Assembly: GCF_900207585.1 (NCBI RefSeq)
Contig: NZ_OAOP01000013.1
Coordinates: 35,305-99,304 of the forward strand
DNA length: 64,000 bases
Source: Bacillus oleivorans
GTDB taxonomy: Bacteria; Bacillota; Bacilli; Bacillales; JC228
Direction: 5' to 3'
A program made the position numbers and the translations under genes. This document shows, piece by piece, positions 45,683 to 53,806 of the stretch; the stretch's first letter is position 1; each line of letters opens with the position of its first letter. The notes below the pieces were generated by a model that saw nothing but the letters and a program-made list of their open reading frames with translations, did not search any database and was not told the origin of the DNA.

Positions 45683-46795
45683 ATGAGGAGTTTTTTTAAC
45701 CTAATAAAAATCAAATGGTTACTGCTTATGGCAGCATTGTTTTTCTTAGTCTCAGGCTGTGAAGAACAAAGCGGAAATTCAGGTAATGCGGTTTCCTCTG
45801 AAGCATCCGAAAATGAAAGAATCAGCCCTGAACAGCCATCCAACCAAGAGAAGGTCAAAATTGGTTTTCTGATGGATACATTAGAGGAAGAGCGGTGGCT
45901 AAAGGACAAAGAGCTGTTCAAAGAATCAGCTGAAGCATTAGGGGCCGAAGTGGAAATATTAATATCACATGGAGATGAAGTCCTGCAATTGGTTCAGGCT
46001 GAAACTCTAATTAGCCAGGACATTGATATTCTAGTTGTTGTTCCCTACAATGCCGAAGCGACAGCAGCAATTGTGAATAAAGCCCACCTGTCAGGAATTA
46101 AAGTCATCTCTTACGACCGGCTAGTAAAAAATGCTGAGATTGATTTGTACGTATCCTTCGATAATGTACAGGTAGGGGAGCTGCAGGCAAAAGCCATAAC
46201 TGGACTAGTTCCAAAAGGAAAATATGTTTATATAGGCGGAGCTTACACCGACAATAATTCGCATTTATTTAAAAAAGGAGTATTTAATGTGCTTCAGCCA
46301 TTGATCGATCGTGGTGATATTACAGTCGTCTACGATCAGTGGACAGAGGATTGGACTCCTGAAAATGCTTATCATAATATGGAAGAAGCGCTTAAGGCTA
46401 ATCATTATCAAATCGACGCCGTCATTGCAGCTAATGATGGAACCGCTGGCGGAGTGATAAGAGCGCTTGAGGCCCATGGATTAGCCGGGAAGATACCAGT
46501 TTCCGGACAGGATGCAGATCTTGCGGCGGTTCAGCGAATTGTTGATGGGACCCAAACGATGACGGTTTATAAGCCGATTAAATCACTGACGGAAAAAGCG
46601 GCTGAGCTTGCGGTTATGCTAGCGACAGGTGAAACATTTAAAGCCGAGACAAGCATTAATAACGGCAGAGTCGAAGTCCCTTCCGTCCTCCTTACTCCAA
46701 TTGCCGTAGATAAGACTAATATCAACGGAACCATTATCGCTGATGATTTCCATTCAAAAGAGGATGTTTATAAGGCAGAACGAGATGAAGAATAA
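45683..46795 (+). CDS. xylF: D-xylose-binding lipoprotein (XylF-like)
   Basis: This is a 370-residue lipoprotein with lipobox VSGC (C26). The blocks ISYDRLVKNAEIDLYVSFDN, VQVGELQAKA and AANDGTAGGVIRALEA closely follow D-xylose-binding protein. It starts 7 bp after the response regulator gene, so it is co-expressed with the sensory genes rather than the importer. It could feed the GguAB-like importer or serve as a second sensor input. No second ATPase or permease accompanies it. Confidence 0.85.
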   Translation: MRSFFNLIKIKWLLLMAALFFLVSGCEEQSGNSGNAVSSEASENERISPEQPSNQEKVKIGFLMDTLEEERWLKDKELFKESAEALGAEVEILISHGDEVLQLVQAETLISQDIDILVVVPYNAEATAAIVNKAHLSGIKVISYDRLVKNAEIDLYVSFDNVQVGELQAKAITGLVPKGKYVYIGGAYTDNNSHLFKKGVFNVLQPLIDRGDITVVYDQWTEDWTPENAYHNMEEALKANHYQIDAVIAANDGTAGGVIRALEAHGLAGKIPVSGQDADLAAVQRIVDGTQTMTVYKPIKSLTEKAAELAVMLATGETFKAETSINNGRVEVPSVLLTPIAVDKTNINGTIIADDFHSKEDVYKAERDEE

Positions 46796-46825
46796 TAATA
46801 TGTATGTAGAAATAGTAAGTAATGC

Positions 46826-47140
46826 TATTGGCACATAAAGCATGTATAGCGGCACCTAAAACATGTGGCGCGGCACATAAAACATGTGGAACGGCACATA
46901 AAACATGTAGAACAGCACATAAAACATATGGAACGGCACATAAAGCATGTGGAACGGCACATAAAGCGTGTGTAGCGGCACATAAAACATGTAGAGCGGC
47001 ACATAAAACATGTGGAGCGGCACATAAAACATGTGGAACGGCACATAAAACATGTGTAGCGGCACATAAAACATATGGAACGGCACATAAAGCATGTGGA
47101 ACGGCAAATAAAACATATGGAGCGGCACATAAAGCATGTG
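46826..47140. repeat. Minisatellite: 15 tandem copies of a 21-bp unit
   Basis: Fifteen units run head to tail with consensus GAACGGCACATAAAACATGT plus G, and small substitutions between copies. Unit length is exactly 21, so several frames on both strands stay open. The forward one would encode a seven-residue repeat like AHKTCGT, but no ribosome binding site precedes it. Each unit also contains CACAT, five bases, ATGTG: an inverted repeat recurring every two helical turns. It lies between xylF and a sigma-54 activator gene. It may be selfish repeat expansion or a protein-binding array. Confidence 0.9.
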
Positions 47141-47231
47141 GAGGTTTTCGAATCAGTAAAGACTTTACTATTAATAGTGTTATAATTATTAGAAAATATT
47201 AAATATTTTTCATTAATAAGGACTGATTCAT

Positions 47232-48596
47232 ATGCTGTTACTCAAAACTCCATACCGGGAAGAATTTATCGAAGCTGTTCTCGAAAGTGCCCATTACTGT
47301 TTAGTAATCGTCGATGACCAAGGATATGTCATTTATTTAAATCAGAGCTATTGTGACTTTCTTGGAGTCCGACTTGAGGATGCTATGGGCAAACATGTGA
47401 CTGATGTGATCGAGAATACACGGATGCATCTTGTGGTGCAATCCGGGAAGGCAGAGATTGCAGATTTACAGTATATCCGCGGGAATTATATGATTGCCAA
47501 TCGGATTCCAGTTTGGTCGGATGGGAAGGTGATTGGAGCGATTGGGGTCGTTCTCTATCGGGACACGAAGGAATGGATGAAGATGAACAGTCATATTAAA
47601 GCCCTGCTGCTGGAAGTGGAGCAGTATCGCAATCAGCTGAAGAAAAATCAGGGGGCTGTGTATTCGCTTCATGACATTGTGGCCATTTCTGCGAAGATGA
47701 TTGATTTAAAAAATAAAGTAAAGCGGGTGGCAACGGGAGATGCTTCGATATTAATTACGGGGGAAAGCGGGACGGGGAAAGAGCTGATTGCCCATAGTAT
47801 TCACCAATTGAGCGAACGGAGCGGCCAGCCTTTTGTGACAGTTAATTGTGCGGCGATCCCTGAGCACTTGATTGAATCAGAGCTTTTTGGCTATCAGGAT
47901 GGTGCGTTTACCGGTGCTAAAAAGGGCGGTAAAGATGGGAAATTTCAGATAGCCAATGGCGGCACGATTTTTTTAGACGAAATCGGGGATATGCCGTTGA
48001 GTGCTCAAGTTAAAATTCTAAGAGTTTTACAGGATGGGGAGGTTCACCCTGTCGGCGGGGTGAAGCCTGAAAAAGTTGATGTCCGGGTGATTGCGGCAAC
48101 CAATCAGGATTTAGAAACATTGGTTCATGCAAAAGCCTTTCGCGAGGATTTATTTTATCGGATAAATGTTTTGCGGCTGCATATTCCGCCTTTAAGAGAA
48201 CGGCAAGAGGATATTCGCGTGTTAGCGAAGTATTTTTTACATAAATCTAGTGACCGATCGGGTAAAAGAGTGCTTGATATCGATAATCAAGTGTTGGAGC
48301 GGTTTATGGAATATGATTGGCCCGGGAATGTCCGTGAACTGGAGAATGTGGTGGAAGCAGCAGTTCATTTAACCAACCAGGAAATGATTACGATGGATGA
48401 TCTGCCTGATCATTTTCAAACAAAGCCAGTTTTAATGGACAAAAATAGTAGTTTGAAAGATATCTTAGAACGGACCGAAAAGCAGGCGATTGAGCAGGCA
48501 ATCCTTAAATGTGAAGGGGATAAAATCCAAGCTGCCAAACTATTAGGGATCGGGAAGTCGAGCTTGTATGATAAGTTTAAAAAATATGGGCTGTAA
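47232..48596 (+). CDS. Sigma-54-dependent transcriptional activator with PAS domain
   Basis: This is a 454-residue bacterial enhancer-binding protein. Residues 10-110 form a PAS sensor (VIVDDQGYVIYLNQSYCDFL). A coiled linker follows, then an AAA+ domain with Walker A GESGTGKE and the sigma-54 contact loop GAFTGAKKG. Walker B is GGTIFLDEIGD. A C-terminal Fis-type helix-turn-helix (IQAAKLLGIGKSSLYDKFK) completes it. The likely targets are the 3-hydroxybutyrate dehydrogenase and permease genes immediately downstream, which have a clear -24/-12 promoter. The PAS ligand is unknown. Confidence 0.92.
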   Translation: MLLLKTPYREEFIEAVLESAHYCLVIVDDQGYVIYLNQSYCDFLGVRLEDAMGKHVTDVIENTRMHLVVQSGKAEIADLQYIRGNYMIANRIPVWSDGKVIGAIGVVLYRDTKEWMKMNSHIKALLLEVEQYRNQLKKNQGAVYSLHDIVAISAKMIDLKNKVKRVATGDASILITGESGTGKELIAHSIHQLSERSGQPFVTVNCAAIPEHLIESELFGYQDGAFTGAKKGGKDGKFQIANGGTIFLDEIGDMPLSAQVKILRVLQDGEVHPVGGVKPEKVDVRVIAATNQDLETLVHAKAFREDLFYRINVLRLHIPPLRERQEDIRVLAKYFLHKSSDRSGKRVLDIDNQVLERFMEYDWPGNVRELENVVEAAVHLTNQEMITMDDLPDHFQTKPVLMDKNSSLKDILERTEKQAIEQAILKCEGDKIQAAKLLGIGKSSLYDKFKKYGL

Positions 48597-48602
48597 GGGA
48601 GT

Positions 48603-48637
48603 TTCCAGAAATTCGGAATCAGTCCAGAAAATCGGAA
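48603..48637. promoter_or_regulatory. Candidate enhancer sites for the sigma-54 activator
   Basis: TTCC, eight bases, GGAA (48603-48618) is followed 19 bp later by GTCC, eight bases, GGAA (48622-48637). They lie about 150-180 bp upstream of the -24 element, a typical enhancer distance. A third match at 48682-48697 forms part of a terminator stem and is ambiguous. Confidence 0.6.
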
Positions 48638-48674
48638 AATAACTGATTAAACTCGATGGACAAGCTGTTTAGGA

Positions 48675-48711
48675 TCCTTCTTTCCGAAAACTTGGAAAGG
48701 GGGATTTTTTT
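48675..48711 (+). terminator. Terminator after the sigma-54 activator gene
   Basis: TCCTTCTTTCC and GGAAAGGGGGA form an 11-bp stem (two T-G pairs) around GAAAACTT, followed by seven T. Confidence 0.8.
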
Positions 48712-48781
48712 ATTTGGGAAGCTTGTTTTCCTAAGGGGCTTAACCGCAAAGTTCATATTTTTTTTAGATTTCGAGTCTGGT

Positions 48782-48797
48782 TGGCACGATTCTTGCA
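48782..48797 (+). promoter_or_regulatory. Sigma-54 (-24/-12) promoter
   Basis: TGGCACGATTCTTGCA matches the -24/-12 consensus (TGGCACG, four bases, TTGCA) exactly. It lies 56 bp before the bdhA start and downstream of the activator gene. Confidence 0.93.
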
Positions 48798-48853
48798 TGT
48801 ATTTATATGAACGCTTCACGATTTTTTTTAGTAACGAAAGGGGTTGTGAAAAA

Positions 48854-49630
48854 ATGGTTGAAAATAAAGTTTTATTTATCACAGGAGCAGCCAGCGGGAT
48901 TGGCTATGAAATTGGCGTCAACTTTTTAAAGCAGGGAGCCAAAGTTGTTTTTTCAGATGTAAATGAAGCTAAGTTAAAAGATGTTACTGAGAAGCTCCGA
49001 CAGGAAGGGTATGACTGCCAGGGGATCCGCTGTGATGTCACCAATGAAGAGGACCTGCAAAAGGCAATCAATCTTACGGTTGAACAATATGGAACGGTAG
49101 ATGTATTGATTAACAATGCAGGGCTGCAGCATGTGGCAATGATTGAAGATTTTCCGACTGATAAATTTGAGTACTTAATTAAAGTTATGCTTGTTGCACC
49201 ATTTATGGCGATTAAACACGTGTTTCCGATTATGAAAAAGCAGAAGTTTGGTCGTATTATCAACATTGCTTCTATCAATGGATTGATTGGGTTCGCCGGG
49301 AAAGCAGCTTACAATAGTGCGAAGCATGGAGTGATTGGGTTAACGAAGGTTGCGGCGCTGGAAGCAGCCGATTCAGGCGTAACCGTTAATGCGATCTGCC
49401 CTGGTTATGTGGATACGCCGCTTGTGCGCGGTCAGTTTGAAGACTTAGCAAAAACAAGAAATATAACGGTTGAGAAGGTTTTGGATGAGGTTTTATATCC
49501 GTTAATTCCACAAAAGCGTTTGCTGGCTGTTCAGGAAATTGCGGATTATGCTTTGTTCTTAGCCAGTGAAAAAGCAAAAGGGGTCACGGGTCAGGCGGTT
49601 GTGCTTGACGGCGGTTATACAGCTCAATAA
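48854..49630 (+). CDS. bdhA: 3-hydroxybutyrate dehydrogenase
   Basis: This is a 258-residue short-chain dehydrogenase that oxidises D-3-hydroxybutyrate to acetoacetate with NAD. Motifs are FITGAASGIGYE (cofactor), INNAGLQHVAMIEDFPTD, catalytic Ser in ASINGLIG and the YNSAKHG Tyr-Lys pair. LQHVA, CPGYVDTPLV and PLIPQKRLL are specific to this enzyme group. ATG 48854 follows GAAAGGGG; the longer frame would start upstream of the sigma-54 promoter. It is co-transcribed with the permease 99 bp downstream. Confidence 0.92.
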   Translation: MVENKVLFITGAASGIGYEIGVNFLKQGAKVVFSDVNEAKLKDVTEKLRQEGYDCQGIRCDVTNEEDLQKAINLTVEQYGTVDVLINNAGLQHVAMIEDFPTDKFEYLIKVMLVAPFMAIKHVFPIMKKQKFGRIINIASINGLIGFAGKAAYNSAKHGVIGLTKVAALEAADSGVTVNAICPGYVDTPLVRGQFEDLAKTRNITVEKVLDEVLYPLIPQKRLLAVQEIADYALFLASEKAKGVTGQAVVLDGGYTAQ

Positions 49631-49729
49631 TTTTAGATAAAAATGGAAGCGTTCACATACATCTTTTGATTTTACAGATGGGATACGGAGAAGCTGCCAG
49701 ATTTACTAGTTTTATAAGGAGGTAAAAGT

Positions 49730-50989
49730 ATGCTTGGGATTATCTTAGGATTAGCCGTCCTGATGTTCTTGGCCTATCGCGGCTGGTCGATTATCTGGAT
49801 TGCGCCGATTTCAGCAGGAGTCGTGGCATTAACGGGCGGACTGGATTTATTGGATGCCTATAAAGGAACCTACATGGAAGGGTTTGTCGGGTTTGCGAAG
49901 GCATGGTTTCCGGTCTTCATGTTAGGGGCGGTTTTCGGAAAACTTATGGAAGATACGGGAATGGCGAAATCGGTAGCGGTTGTGTTATCGAAATTAATGG
50001 GGAAAAAACGGGCCATTCTTGGGGTTTTAATTTCTTGTGCTGTTTTAACATATGGTGGTGTCAGCCTATTTGTAGTGGTGTTCGCCGTTTATCCGCTTGC
50101 GATCGGGCTGTTCCGGGAAGCGAATATTAGCCGTAAGCTCATACCGGGTACGGTTGCGCTCGGGGCGTTTACCTTTACAATGACTGCGGTGCCGGGTACA
50201 CCACAAATCCAGAACTTAATTCCGATGCAATATTTCGAGACTTCACCAACCGCTGCCCCGATTATGGGGGTAGGCGGATACTTCTATTTGCGCTGGCGCG
50301 AGAAGGTGATGACAGCTAAGGGTGAGGTTTTTACAGAGCCTGAGGGTAAAAAAATTGTAGAAAATACTGGAGATACACCAAACTTTATTCTGTCGCTCCT
50401 TCCTTTAATCGTTGTACTAGTTACATTAAATATTTTGGAATGGGATATCATTATTGCCTTATTATCTGGTATTCTTTTAATCTTAATTTTTAATTTTCAG
50501 AAGTTCAAATCGTTCGTTAAAGCGATTAATGCTGGAGCCATTGGTTCGGTTACAGCGATTATTAACACAAGTGCAGCTGTCGGGTTTGGGTCGGTTGTAA
50601 AGGCCGTTCCTGGATTTGAGACGTTAACGAATATGTTGCTTAATATTAAAGGGAATCCGTTGATTTCAGAGGCGATTGCGGTTAATTTGCTCGCGGGTGC
50701 GACGGGATCGGCTTCTGGAGGAATGGGGATTGCCTTGGAAGCTTTAGGGGATAAATACTACCAAATTGCGATGCAAACCGGTATTTCGCCGGAAGCCTTC
50801 CATAGGGTAGCTTCACTTGCTTCAGGTGGTTTAGACACCTTGCCGCATAATGGTGCGGTTCTAACGTTACTTACAATTACTGGCATGTCTCATAAGGACA
50901 GTTATAAGGATATTTTTGTAGTTTCCTTGCTGATTCCGATTGTTTCTGTGATTATTGCGATCTTGTTGGCGGCAATGGGGATTTATTAA
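49730..50989 (+). CDS. GntP-family permease (probable hydroxybutyrate importer)
   Basis: This is a 419-residue membrane protein with about 12 hydrophobic segments. GntP/DsdX-family blocks are LTYGGVSLFVVVFAVYPL and TMTAVPGTPQIQNLIP. The C-terminus has ATGSASGGMGIALEALG and GGLDTLPHNGAVLTLL. Family members import gluconate, serine or hydroxy acids. The promoter shared with bdhA suggests 3-hydroxybutyrate here. TAAGGAGG precedes ATG 49730. Confidence 0.87.
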   Translation: MLGIILGLAVLMFLAYRGWSIIWIAPISAGVVALTGGLDLLDAYKGTYMEGFVGFAKAWFPVFMLGAVFGKLMEDTGMAKSVAVVLSKLMGKKRAILGVLISCAVLTYGGVSLFVVVFAVYPLAIGLFREANISRKLIPGTVALGAFTFTMTAVPGTPQIQNLIPMQYFETSPTAAPIMGVGGYFYLRWREKVMTAKGEVFTEPEGKKIVENTGDTPNFILSLLPLIVVLVTLNILEWDIIIALLSGILLILIFNFQKFKSFVKAINAGAIGSVTAIINTSAAVGFGSVVKAVPGFETLTNMLLNIKGNPLISEAIAVNLLAGATGSASGGMGIALEALGDKYYQIAMQTGISPEAFHRVASLASGGLDTLPHNGAVLTLLTITGMSHKDSYKDIFVVSLLIPIVSVIIAILLAAMGIY

Positions 50990-50997
50990 TTAAGTTT

Positions 50998-51097
50998 GGG
51001 GTCAGGCCCGCATTGCTTTAAAGTTTTATTGCACTGGGGGTCAGGCCTCTTTTAATGGAAGAAGGAAAATGAATCAAAAGAACCGTCCCCATGTTTC
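50998..51097. repeat. Cluster of dispersed GGGGTCAGGCC and GAACCGTCCC repeats
   Basis: GGGGTCAGGCC occurs at about 50998 and again near 51043, separated by TTGC-rich sequence. AAGAACCGTCCCCATGTTTC follows at 51078-51097. The same two motifs recur elsewhere in the window (52121-52180, 52281-52298, 52944-52998, 58772-58822 and 28378-28405), so this is a genome-dispersed intergenic repeat family. Confidence 0.75.
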
Positions 51098-51120
51098 ACC
51101 CATGTTTAAAAAAATATTCC

Positions 51121-51149
51121 TTGACAGGAATATTCCTGTTAGGTTATAT
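51121..51149 (+). promoter_or_regulatory. arsR-type promoter with operator palindrome in the spacer
   Basis: TTGACA (51121-51126) and TTATAT (51144-51149) are spaced by 17 bp. The spacer holds CAGGAATATTCCTG (51125-51138), a perfect palindrome overlapping the -35, ideal for autorepression by the ArsR protein. The start codon lies only eight bases after the -10. Confidence 0.78.
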
Positions 51150-51156
51150 CCAGATT

Positions 51157-51489
51157 ATGGAAAAATTATTGAGTGCGCTTGCAGAACCTAATCGTTTACA
51201 CATCATTGAATTGTTGCGAGACGGGCCTTGTACAGTTGGTGAAATAGCCGATCTTCTTCAGCTCCGTCAGCCTCAAGTTTCCAAGCATCTCCGTGTACTT
51301 AGTGAAGCTGGGCTCGTGGAGGTGCAGCCAATCGCAAACAAACGGATCTATCAGCTAAGGTCCCAACCCTTCAGAGAATTAGATGCTTGGCTCGAGTCTT
51401 ACCGCCAAATCTGGGAAAAAAGATTGGACCGTTTGGACGATTATCTGTACAAATTGCAGGAAAATGAACACCGTGACAAGAAGGAATAA
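51157..51489 (+). CDS. ArsR-family transcriptional regulator
   Basis: This is a 110-residue winged-helix repressor: LLSALAEPNRLHIIELLRDG, then TVGEIADLLQLRQPQVSKHL and GLVEVQPIANKRIYQL. No metal-binding Cys cluster is visible, so it is the type paired with SRPBCC proteins rather than a metal sensor. The frame is open from 51091, but that start would precede the promoter. ATG 51157 sits eight bases after the -10, so the transcript is probably leaderless. The SRPBCC gene follows 85 bp downstream. Confidence 0.87.
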   Translation: MEKLLSALAEPNRLHIIELLRDGPCTVGEIADLLQLRQPQVSKHLRVLSEAGLVEVQPIANKRIYQLRSQPFRELDAWLESYRQIWEKRLDRLDDYLYKLQENEHRDKKE

Positions 51490-51574
51490 TGGATTCAGTA
51501 CCAGCTATGAAATCTAAATTTTAAGAGGAGGGTAGTTTCGAGAGTTTTTATTCATTAAATTAGGAGGAAAGAAT

Positions 51575-52102
51575 ATGTCAGAAAACAAAACTAGTAACTT
51601 GACAGTTCAGGTAGAAGGTCGAGATCTCATTATGGAGCGTGTTTTCGATGCACCACGCGATCTCTTATTTAAAGTTTATTCAGAGCCAGAACATTTGGAA
51701 AACTGGTGGGGCCCACAAGGATGGCAAACCAAAAACAAAAAATTTGAATTTAAGCCAGGTGGAGTATGGCATTATTGCATGACGTGCATGGATCGAAACC
51801 AAGGGGAATTTTATGGTCAAGAATCTTGGGGGAAGGGAACCTATCAAGAAATTATTGAACCAGAAAAAATTGTCTACATCGATCAATTTTCAGATGAGGA
51901 AGGCAACGTGCCTGAAAACATGCCAGAAATGTTGATTTCTTTAACTTTCGTTGAACAAGGAGCAAAGACAAAACTCATTATACGAACTCAATTTGCTTCC
52001 GCAGAGGAACTTCAAAAAGTACTGGATATGGGAGTTGTTCAAGGATTTGAGTCACAAATCGAGCGCCTTGACGAACTGTTAAAAGAGATACAAGCCGCAT
52101 AA
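51575..52102 (+). CDS. SRPBCC/AHSA1 domain protein
   Basis: This is a 175-residue START-like ligand-binding protein. The AHSA1 pattern is clear: MERVFDAPRDLLFKVYSEPE, then LENWWGPQGW and YQEIIEPEKIVYIDQFSDEE. The C-terminus reads GFESQIERLDELL. TTAGGAGGAAAG precedes ATG 51575. ArsR-SRPBCC pairs are common in Bacilli; the ligand is normally unknown and the protein is probably the regulated target. Confidence 0.88.
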   Translation: MSENKTSNLTVQVEGRDLIMERVFDAPRDLLFKVYSEPEHLENWWGPQGWQTKNKKFEFKPGGVWHYCMTCMDRNQGEFYGQESWGKGTYQEIIEPEKIVYIDQFSDEEGNVPENMPEMLISLTFVEQGAKTKLIIRTQFASAEELQKVLDMGVVQGFESQIERLDELLKEIQAA

Positions 52103-52120
52103 GGACATCACTAACAAAGG

Positions 52121-52180
52121 GATCTGACCCTCAGTGCTTTAAAAGCATTTTTGCACTGGGGGTCAGGCCTTTTTTTTTTT
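52121..52180 (+). terminator. Terminator built from a GGTCAGGCC repeat
   Basis: GATCTGACCC pairs with GGGGTCAGGC, and AGTGC with GCACT, around an AT-rich loop; a run of ten T follows. A dispersed repeat acts here as the terminator of the SRPBCC gene. Confidence 0.75.
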
Positions 52181-52280
52181 AGGTATATTATTTCTTAAGA
52201 TCCCTTGAGACGAGCTGTTCCGGCTACTGAAATGTTTATTTCTGCACATCGACATATTGGAGAAAGATAATGAAACGCAA

Positions 52281-52298
52281 GAACCGTCCCCCTGTTTC
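52281..52298. repeat. Dispersed GAACCGTCCC repeat copy
   Basis: GAACCGTCCCCCTGTTTC, the same element as at 51078-51097 and inverted at 28378-28405. Confidence 0.6.
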
Positions 52299-52374
52299 AA
52301 GGCGATTTTCTAGAGATTATTTAACAGTTATGGTAAATTAAACGCGATACTATTTTTTTAGGATGGTGACGAAG

Positions 52375-52701
52375 ATGGCGGTTAAGCAATTGACATCAAT
52401 TGAAGAATTAAATAATTTTGTGGGACAACCTGGAAAGCATTTGCTTTTTAAACATAGTACCACTTGCCCAATTAGTGCGAAAGCACATGAGGAATTCCAA
52501 TCTTATGTGGCTGAAAATGAGGCTTCAGCAGCAATCGTACATGTAATTGAAGATCGCCCTGTTTCTAATCAAATTGCAGAAGACTTTAGCATTAAACACG
52601 AGTCTCCGCAGATTTTCCTGATTGAAGACGGAGAAGTTAAATGGAATACGTCTCACTGGAAGATTACAAAGGATGCAATCAAGGAGGCTATCGGGGCATG
52701 A
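52375..52701 (+). CDS. ytxJ: Bacillithiol system redox-active protein YtxJ
   Basis: This is a 108-residue thioredoxin-fold protein: FKHSTTCPISAKAHEEFQSY holds a single Cys in the TCPIS motif characteristic of YtxJ. IKHESPQIFLIEDGEVKW is the cis-Pro region. It is thought to remove bacillithiol from proteins. ATG 52375 is preferred because GGTGA lies just upstream; ATG 52363 is too close to AGG. The stop overlaps the glutaredoxin-like gene as ATGA. Confidence 0.87.
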   Translation: MAVKQLTSIEELNNFVGQPGKHLLFKHSTTCPISAKAHEEFQSYVAENEASAAIVHVIEDRPVSNQIAEDFSIKHESPQIFLIEDGEVKWNTSHWKITKDAIKEAIGA

Positions 52702-52934
52702 GCAAACAAGTGATTGTCTATTCGACTGAAGGCTGCATTGAATGTGGCTTTGTGAAACAAATGCTGACAGAAGAAGGCATCCCTTTCGAAGTCCGCGATG
52801 TCATGAAAAGTGAGGAGTACCAAAAAGAAGTAGAAAAATTTGGCTTCATGGGTGTTCCTGTAACTGTAGTCGGTGACAAAGCAGTAAAAGGACTTACTCC
52901 CGAGTTGAGAGAGTTAATTGCGACAGTGAAATAA
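52698..52934 (+). CDS. Glutaredoxin-like protein
   Basis: This is a 78-residue NrdH/Grx-like protein with active site CIECG (two Cys) and GVPVTVVGD cis-Pro block. AAGGAGG lies about eleven bases before ATG 52698; the longer frame from 52641 reads inside ytxJ. Coupled to ytxJ, it should help reduce disulfides or bacillithiolated proteins. Confidence 0.83.
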   Translation: MSKQVIVYSTEGCIECGFVKQMLTEEGIPFEVRDVMKSEEYQKEVEKFGFMGVPVTVVGDKAVKGLTPELRELIATVK

Positions 52935-52943
52935 ATAATTGCA

Positions 52944-52998
52944 GGGGCCTGACTCCAGTATTGGTACGTATTACCGTAACTGATGGTCAGGCCCTTTA
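52944..52998. terminator. Bidirectional repeat-type terminator between glutaredoxin and yidC genes
   Basis: GGGGCCTGAC and GTCAGGCCC form the outer stem around a partly self-paired loop, with a T-rich end on the plus strand. It belongs to the GGTCAGGCC repeat family. Confidence 0.7.
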
Positions 52999-53000
52999 TT

Positions 53001-53783
53001 TTAGCTATTTATTGATTCAACTTGACCCGTTGTTGTCTGCGGATAAAGTCTTTTTCCTATCCATGATTGAATGATTAGAAAAAGTCCGCCGACCGCCCAA
53101 TATAAGGGAAGGGCTGCTGGTGCGTTTAAGGAAATGACCACAATCATGATTGGTGAAATCAGTCCCATAAGCTTCATTTGCTTGCGTTGCTCTTCTGTCA
53201 AATTGATGAGGCTCACCTTAAATTGTAAATAGTAAACAATTCCCGCAATGGCTGTAATCAAAAGGTCAGGCTGTCCGAGACTGAACCACAAAAATGAATG
53301 AGTCGCAATTTCGTGGGAACCGCGGATTGCGTAGTACAGTCCGAGCAGGATCGGCATTTGAATTAATATTGGCAAACAACCCATATTTAATGGATTTACC
53401 CCGTGCTTTCTATATAAAGCGAACATTTCCTGCTGTAGTTTTTGTTGCTCTTCTTTACTTTTCGTCTCCCTGATCTTCTTTTGAATTTCTTCCATCTCAG
53501 GCTTTAATTGTTCCATTTTTATTTTCATTTGCTGTTGATTTTTATATTGCTTCAGCATGAGCGGCATTAAGATAAGCTTTATGATAATGGTGATCGTGAT
53601 AATGGCGATGCCATAATTATCACCAAAAACAGCTGCTATCCAGTGAATCGCCTCAATAAAAGGATTGACGAGAAACTGCTGAAAGAATCCAGTCTCATTG
53701 GTGCTTGATTGCTGACATGCGGTGAGTAGCACAGGACTCAGAACAAATAAGGCTAACAAAAAAATCTTTTTGATGAATTTCAA
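53001..53783 (-). CDS. yidC: YidC/OxaA membrane protein insertase (lipoprotein)
   Basis: This is a 260-residue insertase that helps membrane proteins fold, with or without SecYEG. The lipobox is LLTAC (C23). About five hydrophobic segments follow, with the cytoplasmic charged loop KIKMEQLKPEMEEIQKKI and the family block YRKHGVNPLNMGCLPILIQM. The Arg of the hydrophilic groove is probably in YYAIRGSHEI. Bacilli carry two paralogues (SpoIIIJ and YqjG). Standing alone, away from rnpA and jag, this is probably the second copy. Confidence 0.9.
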   Translation of the reverse strand: MKFIKKIFLLALFVLSPVLLTACQQSSTNETGFFQQFLVNPFIEAIHWIAAVFGDNYGIAIITITIIIKLILMPLMLKQYKNQQQMKIKMEQLKPEMEEIQKKIRETKSKEEQQKLQQEMFALYRKHGVNPLNMGCLPILIQMPILLGLYYAIRGSHEIATHSFLWFSLGQPDLLITAIAGIVYYLQFKVSLINLTEEQRKQMKLMGLISPIMIVVISLNAPAALPLYWAVGGLFLIIQSWIGKRLYPQTTTGQVESINS

Positions 53784-53806
53784 TCTATTTCCTCCTCATT
53801 ATTTTC

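Noticed and set aside
46826..47140. CRISPR array
   Set aside because: Units are contiguous 21-bp repeats without spacers, and no cas genes are nearby.
46822..47202. Open frame through the 21-bp repeat array
   Set aside because: The unit length is divisible by three and lacks stops in several frames on both strands; there is no ribosome binding site, so openness is not evidence of coding.
48682..48697. Third enhancer site TTCC-N8-GGAA
   Set aside because: It coincides with the stem of a strong terminator, which explains the symmetry; kept only as ambiguous.
48656..48853. N-terminal extension of the hydroxybutyrate dehydrogenase
   Set aside because: It would begin upstream of the sigma-54 promoter and within a terminator; the enzyme fold begins at 48854.
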